Assembly (NCBI GenBank): GCA_949358305.1
Contig: OX442320.1
Location: forward strand, 746,501-810,500
Origin: Strigamia acuminata
Taxonomy: Eukaryota; Arthropoda; Chilopoda; Geophilomorpha; Linotaeniidae
Direction: 5' to 3'
DNA: 64,000 bases
Shown one piece after another: positions 56,616 to 64,000 of the stretch (the stretch's first letter is position 1; each line of letters opens with the position of its first letter). The position numbers and the translations under genes are program-made. The notes beneath the pieces were generated by a model, which saw only the letters and a list, made by a program, of their open reading frames with translations, searched no databases and was not told where the DNA came from.

Positions 56616-58706
56616 ACTGTGATGAGATTAAAAGTCTATTCTCCCAAATCATTGCTTGGATGTTTCTAAAACTGACATTGGAGCCTTCTACTAAGGTTTA
56701 AACACTATTTCTGAACATTCAGAGACATTGGTCTTGTGGTGTTTGTGTTAAGTCAACTGTGATGAGATCAAAAGTCTATTCTCCCAAATCATTGCTTGGA
56801 TGTTTCTAAAACTTACATTGGAGCCTTCTACTAAGGTTTAAACACTATTTCTGAACATTCAGAGACATTGATCTTGTGGTCTTTGTGCTAAGTCAACTGC
56901 AATGTGAAATAAGCTCAAAATTTTTTTTTCAAAATTTATTGCTTGGATGTTGCTAAAACTTACATTGAAGGCTTCTACTAAGGTTTAAACACTATTTCTG
57001 AACATTCAGAGACATTGGTCTTGTGGTGTTTGTGCTAAGTCAACTGTGATGAGATCAAAAGTCTATTCTCGCAAATCATTGCTTGGATGTTGCTAAAACT
57101 TCTCTTGAAGTCTTCTACTAAGGTTTAAACACTATTTCTGAACATTCAGAGACATTGGTCTTGTGGTGTTTGTGCTAAGTCAACTGTGATGAGATCAAAA
57201 GTCTATTCTCCCAAATCATTGCTTGGATGTTTCTAAAACTTACATTGGAGCCTTCTACTAAGGTTTAAACACTATTTCTGAACATTCAGAGACATTGATC
57301 TTGTGGTCTTTGTGCTAAGTCAACTGCAATGTGAAATGAGCTCAAAATTTTTTTTTCAAAATTTATTGCTTGGATGTTGCTAAAACTTACATTGAAGGCT
57401 TCTACTAAGGTTTAAACACTATTTCTGAACATTCAGAGACATTGGTCTTGTGGTGTTTGTGCTAAGTCAACTGTGATGTGATCAAAAGTCTATTCTCCCA
57501 AATCATTGCTTGGATGTTTCTAAAACTTACATTGGAGCCTTCTACTAAGGTTTAAACACTATTTCTGAACATTCAGAGACATTGGTCTTGTGGTGTTTGT
57601 GCTAAGTCAACTGTGATGAGATCAAAAGTCTATTCTCCCAAATCATTGCTTGGATGTTTCTAAAACTTACATTGGAGCCTTCTACTAAGGTTTAAACACT
57701 ATTTCTGAACATTCAGAGACATTGGTCTTGTGGTGTTTGTGCTAAGTCAACTATGATGAGATCAAAAGTCTATTCTCCCAAATGATTGCTTGGATGTTTC
57801 TAAAACTTACATTGGAGCCTTCTACTAAGGTTTAAACACTATTTCTGAACATTCAGAGACATTGGTCTTGTGGTGTTTGTGCTAAGTCAACTGTGATGAG
57901 ATCAAAAGTCTATTCTCGCAAATCATTGCTTGGATGTTGCTAAAACTTCTCTTGAAGTCTTCTACTAAGGTTTAAACACTATTTCTGAACATTCAGAGAC
58001 ATTGGTCTTGTGGTGTTTGTGCTAAGTCAACTGTGATGAGATCAAAAGTCTATTCTCCCAAATCATTGCTTGGATGTTTCTAAAACTTACATTGGAGCCT
58101 TCTACTAAGGTTTAAACACTATTTCTGAACATTCAGAGACATTGATCTTGTGGTCTTTGTGCTAAGTCAACTGCAATGTGAAATAAGCTCAAAATTTTTT
58201 TTTCAAAATTTATTGCTTGGATGTTGCTAAAACTTACATTGAAGGCTTCTACTAAGGTTTAAACACTATTTCTGAACATTCAGAGACATTGGTCTTGTGG
58301 TGTTTGTGCTAAGTCAACTGTGATGAGATCAAAAGTCTATTCTCCCAAATCATTGCTTGGATGTTTCTAAAACTTACATTGGAGCCTTCTACTAAGGTTT
58401 AAACACTATTTCTGAACATTCAGAGACATTGGTCTTGTGGTGTTTGTGCTAAGTCAACTGTGATGAGATCAAAAGTCTATTCTCCCAAATCATTGCTTGG
58501 ATGTTTCTAAAACTTACATTGGAGCCTTCTACTAAGGTTTAAACACTATTTCTGAACATTCAGAGACATTGGTCTTGTGGTGTTTGTGCTAAGTCAACTA
58601 TGATGAGATCAAAAGTCTATTCTCCCAAATGATTGCTTGGATGTTTCTAAAACTTACATTGGAGCCTTCTACTAAGGTTTAAACACTATTTCTGAACATT
58701 CAGAGA

Positions 58707-59469
58707 TGTTTCTAGCAATGCTTTGTGGCCGTGTGGCACTCTAGAAGACAATCGAAAATGGTTATAACAAATAAACCTACTTACTAAAACTTGTGATGAG
58801 CTCCAAAAGAGATGATGCATTGCAGAAAAAAATCCTGCTTGAAATCCCTGCAAAGTGGCCTAACAAGTGTCTGGAAGAACTCACCACTAATGTGTTAAAT
58901 AACACATGAACAAACCGAATTTATTGTAAAGTTAACATCTATCAAAATACACAGAAAAAGAGAGGAGAAAATTACATATCTTAACCCTAGAAATCTACAT
59001 AACAGTCACAGTGTAGTTGCTGCGCAACCTACAACAATTAGAGCAACGAGTGGCAACAATCACTCGCAAGAGGCGAATTGTCCCTCTAGTGACAAAATGA
59101 TAAAGCGTATACAAGAAAATACACAGTTTCAAGTATAAAATCATTACAAAAGGCACAAAACCGTAATACATTAAGACAAAGTGTTTCAAATAAACGAACT
59201 AACTTAGGAACTAACAGCAGCGACTCTTTGGACGAATCCAAGCAGTAAAACTCCAAAGAGTCAAAGGAAAAATACAAGATTACCTTAAGAAAGACAGCTT
59301 AAATCAGGTAAAACATAACTCCCACGTCACAAACTACACGAAATTCATTTAACATTTAGCCAAAACTTAAGCTGCACTATTAACTAAACACAAACTTAAA
59401 TAATTGATCAATTCAAGCAAATCCGCTATTGCGATAGCAAAAAAAACCATGTTGCGCGTGCTCGCAACA
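58707..59469 (-). mobile_element. Solo LTR of family A (763 bp)
   Basis: TGTTTCTAGC...CTCGCAACA flanked by the 4-bp duplication GAGA (58703-58706 and 59470-59473), without internal sequence. Removing it restores TTCAGAGACATTGG of the satellite. It is close to the A1 LTR. It formed by LTR-LTR recombination after insertion. Confidence 0.93.
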
Positions 59470-61419
59470 GAGACATTGGTCTTGTGGTGTTTGTGCTAAG
59501 TCAACTGTGATGAGATCAAAAGTCTATTCTCGCAAATCATTGCTTGGATGTTGCTAAAACTTCTCTTGAAGTCTTCTACTAAGGTTTAAACACTATTTCT
59601 GAACATTCAGAGACATTGGTCTTGTGGTGTTTGTGCTAAGTCAACTGTGATGAGATCAAAAGTCTATTCTCCCAAATCATTGCTTGGATGTTTCTAAAAC
59701 TTACATTGGAACCTTCTACTAAGGTTTAAACACTATTTCTGAACATTCAGAGACATTGGTCTTGTGGTGTTTGTGCTAAGTCAACTGTGATGAGATCAAA
59801 AGTCTATTCTCCCAAATCATTGCTTGGATGTTTCTAAAACTTACATTGAAGGCTTCTACTAAGGTTTAAACACTATTTCTGAACATTCAGAGACATTGGT
59901 CTTGTGGTGTTTGTGCTAAGTCAACTATGATGAGATCAAAAGTCTATTCTCCCAAATGATTGCTTAGATGTTTCTAAAACTTACATTGGAGCCTTCTACT
60001 AAGGTTTAAACACTATTTCTGAACATTCAGAGACATTGGTCTTGTGGTGTTTGTGCTAAGTCAACTGTGATGAGATCAAAAGTCTATTCTCGCAAATCAT
60101 TGCTTGGATGTTGCTAAAACTTCTCTTGATGTCTTCTACTAAGGTTTAAACACTATTTCTGAACATTCAGAGACATTGGTCTTGTGGTGTTTGTGCTAAG
60201 TCAACTGTGATGAGATCAAAAGTCTATTCTCCCAAATCATTGCTTGGATGTTTCTAAAACTTACATTGGAGCCTTCTACTAAGGTTTAAACACTATTTCT
60301 GAACATTCAGAGACATTGATCTTGTGGTCTTTGTGCTAAGTCAACTGCAATGTGAAATAAGCTCAAAATTTTTTTTTCAAAATTTATTGCTTGGATGTTG
60401 CTAAAACTTACATTGAAGGCTTCTACTAAGGTTTAAACACTATTTCTGAACATTCAGAGACATTAATCTTGTGGTGTTTGTGCTAAGTCAACTGTGATGA
60501 GATTAAAAGTCTATTCTCCCAAATCATTGCTTGGATGTTTCTAAAACTTACATTGGAGCCTTCTACTAAGGTTTAAACACTATTTCTGAACATTCAGAGA
60601 CATTGGTCTTGTGGTGTTTGTGCTAAGTCAACTATGATGAGATCAAAAGTCTATTCTCCCAAATGATTGCTTAGATGTTTCTAAAACTTACATTGGAGCC
60701 TTCTACTAAGGTTTAAACACTATTTCTGAACATTCAGAGACATTGGTCTTGTGGTGTTTGTGCTAAGTCAACTGTGATGAGATCAAAAGTCTATTCTCGC
60801 AAATCATTGCTTGGATGTTGCTAAAACTTCTCTTGATGTCTTCTACTAAGGTTTAAACACTATTTCTGAACATTCAGAGACATTGGTCTTGTGGTGTTTG
60901 TGCTAAGTCAACTGTGATGAGATCAAAAGTCTATTCTCCCAAATCATTGCTTGGATGTTTCTAAAACTTACATTGGAGCCTTCTACTAAGGTTTAAACAC
61001 TATTTCTGAACATTCAGAGACATTGATCTTGTGGTCTTTGTGCTAAGTCAACTGCAATGTGAAATAAGCTCAAAATTTTTTTTTCAAAATTTATTGCTTG
61101 GATGTTGCTAAAACTTACATTGAAGGCTTCTACTAAGGTTTAAACACTATTTCTGAACATTCAGAGACATTAATCTTGTGGTGTTTGTGCTAAGTCAACT
61201 GTGATGAGATTAAAAGTCTATTCTCCCAAATCATTGCTTGGATGTTTCTAAAACTTACATTGGAGCCTTCTACTAAGGTTTAAACACTATTTCTGAACAT
61301 TCAGAGACATTGATCTTGTGGTCTTTGTGCTAAGTCAACTGCAATGTGAAATAAGCTCAAAATTTTTTTTTCAAAATTTATTGCTTGGATGTTGCTAAAA
61401 CTTACATTGAAGGCTTCTA

Positions 61420-61564
61420 TACTCTTTCCACACTCAAGGTTGACCCTGGAAGCTGGGCTCCCATTGGCCTACTTAGAAATGCAATGCTATATAGTTACAT
61501 TGCAGTTCTAAGTAGGCCAATGGGAGCCCAGCTTCCAGGGTCAACCTTGAGTGTGGAAAGAGTA
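61420..61564. mobile_element. 145-bp foldback MITE in the satellite
   Basis: Begins TACTCTTTCCACACTC and ends GAGTGTGGAAAGAGTA. The arms are about 67 bp each and complementary except for one A/C mismatch, around an 11-nt loop CTATATAGTTA. It is flanked by TA (61418-61419 and 61565-61566), and excision restores CTTCTACTAAGG. TA duplication suggests a Tc1/mariner-type transposase in trans. The small open frame across it is a by-product of the palindrome. Confidence 0.9.
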
Positions 61565-64000
61565 TACTAAGGTTTAAACACTATTTCTGAACATTCAGAG
61601 ACATTGGTCTTGTGGTGTTTGTGCTAAGTCAACTGTGATGAGATCAAAAGTCTATTCTCCCAAATCATTGCTTGGATGTTTCTAAAACTTACATTGGAGC
61701 CTTCTACTAAGGTTTAAACACTATTTCTGAACATTCAGAGACATTGGTCTTGTGGTGTTTGTGCTAAGTCAACTGTGATGAGAAAAAAAGTCTATTCTCG
61801 CAAATCATTGCTTGGATGTTGCTAAAACTTCTCTTGAAGTCTTCTACTAAGGTTTAAACACTATTTCTGAACATTCAGAGACATTGGTCTTGTGGTGTTT
61901 GTGCTAAGTCAACTGTGATGAGATCAAAAGTCTATTCTCCCAAATCATTGCTTGGATGTTTCTAAAACTTACATTGGAGCCTTCTACTAAGGTTTAAACA
62001 CTATTTCTGAACATTCAGAGACATTGGTCTTGTGGTGTTTGTGCTAAGTCAACTGTGATGAGAAAAAAAGTCTATTCTCGCAAATCATTGCTTGGATGTT
62101 GCTAAAACTTCTCTTGAAGTCTTCTACTAAGGTTTAAACACTATTTCTGAACATTCAGAGACATTGGTCTTGTGGTGTTTGTGCTAAGTCAACTGTGATG
62201 AGATCAAAAGTCTATTCTCCCAAATCATTGCTTGGATGTTTCTAAAACTTACATTGGAGCCTTCTACTAAGGTTTAAACACTATTTCTGAACATTCAGAG
62301 ACATTGATCTTGTGGGGTTTGTGCTAAGTCAACTGCAATGTGAAATAAGCTCAAAATTTTTTTTTCAAAATTTATTGCTTGGATGTTGCTAAAACTTACA
62401 TTGAAGGCTTCTACTAAGGTTTAAACACTATTTCTGAACATTCAGAGACATTGGTCTTGTGGTGTTTGTGCTAAGTCAACTGTGATGAGATCAAAAGTCT
62501 ATTCTCCCAAATCATTGCTTGGATGTTTCTAAAACTTACATTGGAGCCTTCTACTAAGGTTTAAACACTATTTCTGAACATTCAGAGACATTGGTCTTGT
62601 GGTGTTTGTGCTAAGTCAACTGTGATGAGATCAAAAGTCTATTCTCCCAAATCATTGCTTGGATGTTTCTAAAACTTACATTGGAGCCTTCTACTAAGGT
62701 TTAAACACTATTTCTGAACATTCAGAGACATTGGTCTTGTGGTGTTTGTGCTAAGTCAACTATGATGAGATCAAAAGTCTATTCTCCCAAATGATTGCTT
62801 GGATGTTTCTAAAACTTACATTGGAGCCTTCTACTAAGGTTTAAACACTATTTCTGAACATTCAGAGACATTGGTCTTGTGGTGTTTGTGCTAAGTCAAC
62901 TGTGATGAGATCAAAAGTCTATTCTCGCAAATCATTGCTTGGATGTTGCTAAAACTTCTCTTGAAGTCTTCTACTAAGGTTTAAACACTATTTCTGAACA
63001 TTCAGAGACATTGGTCTTGTGGTGTTTGTGCTAAGTCAACTGTGATGAGATCAAAAGTCTATTCTCCCAAATCATTGCTTGGATGTTTCTAAAACTTACA
63101 TTGGAGCCTTCTACTAAGGTTTAAACACTATTTCTGAACATTCAGAGACATTGATCTTGTGGTCTTTGTGCTAAGTCAACTGCAATGTGAAATAAGCTCA
63201 AAATTTTTTTTTCAAAATTTATTGCTTGGATGTTGCTAAAACTTACATTGAAGGCTTCTACTAAGGTTTAAACACTATTTCTGAACATTCAGAGACATTG
63301 GTCTTGTGGTGTTTGTGCTAAGTCAACTGTGATGAGATCAAAAGTCTATTCTCCCAAATCATTGCTTGGATGTTTCTAAAACTTACATTGGAGCCTTCTA
63401 CTAAGGTTTAAACACTATTTCTGAACATTCAGAGACATTGGTCTTGTGGTGTTTGTGCTAAGTCAACTGTGATGAGATCAAAAGTCTATTCTCCCAAATC
63501 ATTGCTTGGATGTTTCTAAAACTTACATTGGAGCCTTCTACTAAGGTTTAAACACTATTTCTGAACATTCAGAGACATTGGTCTTGTGGTGTTTGTGCTA
63601 AGTCAACTATGATGAGATCAAAAGTCTATTCTCCCAAATGATTGCTTGGATGTTTCTAAAACTTACATTGGAGCCTTCTACTAAGGTTTAAACACTATTT
63701 CTGAACATTCAGAGACATTGGTCTTGTGGTGTTTGTGCTAAGTCAACTGTGATGAGATCAAAAGTCTATTCTCGCAAATCATTGCTTGGATGTTGCTAAA
63801 ACTTCTCTTGAAGTCTTCTACTAAGGTTTAAACACTATTTCTGAACATTCAGAGACATTGGTCTTGTGGTGTTTGTGCTAAGTCAACTGTGATGAGATCA
63901 AAAGTCTATTCTCCCAAATCATTGCTTGGATGTTTCTAAAACTTACATTGGAGCCTTCTACTAAGGTTTAAACACTATTTCTGAACATTCAGAGACATTG

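Larger units (their letters stand above)
56616..64000 (-). repeat. Satellite array 4, inverted orientation (about 46 monomers)
   Basis: Same 140/147-bp monomer read as the reverse complement (AACTGTGATGAGATC..., GTTTAAAC, GGTGTTTGTGCTAAG). The 147-bp A-tract class recurs at intervals such as 707 and 847 bp. The array continues past the window end. It is interrupted by a solo LTR and a MITE. Confidence 0.97.

Noticed and set aside
56616-58700. Hammerhead ribozyme in the satellite (TGATGAGATCAAAAGTC on the reverse strand)
   Set aside because: It resembles CUGAUGA...GAAA only superficially. The base before UGAUGA is wrong, there is no stem II of useful length, and no GAAA follows at the required place.
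61385-61570. 61-codon frame over the foldback element
   Set aside because: Both halves are the two arms of the palindrome; no independent coding evidence.

Overview
This window looks like heterochromatic DNA from an invertebrate animal. It holds no host gene, rRNA, tRNA or CRISPR array that I can recognise. Two things fill it: a 140-bp tandem satellite (about 31.8 kb in four arrays) and LTR retrotransposons inserted into it. The animal assignment rests on a BEL/Pao gag-pol gene, a superfamily found in metazoans and not known from mammals, plants or fungi. The species cannot be named from the sequence.

Layout. 1-4080: right part of a large non-autonomous LTR element (family A, copy A1, minus strand) ending in its 5' LTR. 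4081-24808: satellite array 1, plus orientation. 24809-33433: complete non-autonomous LTR element of a second family (C, minus strand; 1579-bp LTRs with one mismatch; 4-bp target duplication GTTG). 33434-34429: satellite array 2. 34430-43756: complete BEL/Pao element (Pao1, minus strand; two 1510-bp LTRs; 5-bp target duplication ACTTA) with a gag-protease-RT-RNase H-integrase polyprotein broken by one in-frame TAG. 43757-47309: satellite array 3. 47310-56615: 5'-truncated, frameshifted second BEL/Pao copy (Pao2, plus strand) whose 3' LTR is split by a complete family A element (A2, 49669-55656, target duplication CCCG). 56616-64000: satellite array 4 in the opposite orientation, holding a solo family A LTR (58707-59469, target duplication GAGA) and a 145-bp foldback MITE (61420-61564, target duplication TA).

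How the parts relate. Pao1 and Pao2 are the only visible source of retrotransposon proteins. Families A and C have LTRs, a primer-binding site and 4.4-5.5 kb of internal DNA but no gag or pol, so they probably depend on an autonomous relative. All three families share a tRNA-His-like primer site or variants of it, LTR ends beginning TGTTGC, an ACACAACGC motif in the 5' leader, and a pyrimidine-rich tract ending in a GCCGGCA-type box where a polypurine tract is expected.

Most striking observation. A1, C, Pao1 and Pao2 all entered the satellite within about 12 bp of the same point in the 140-bp monomer (ACAGTTGACTTA) and in the same orientation relative to it. This suggests targeted integration into a phased satellite.
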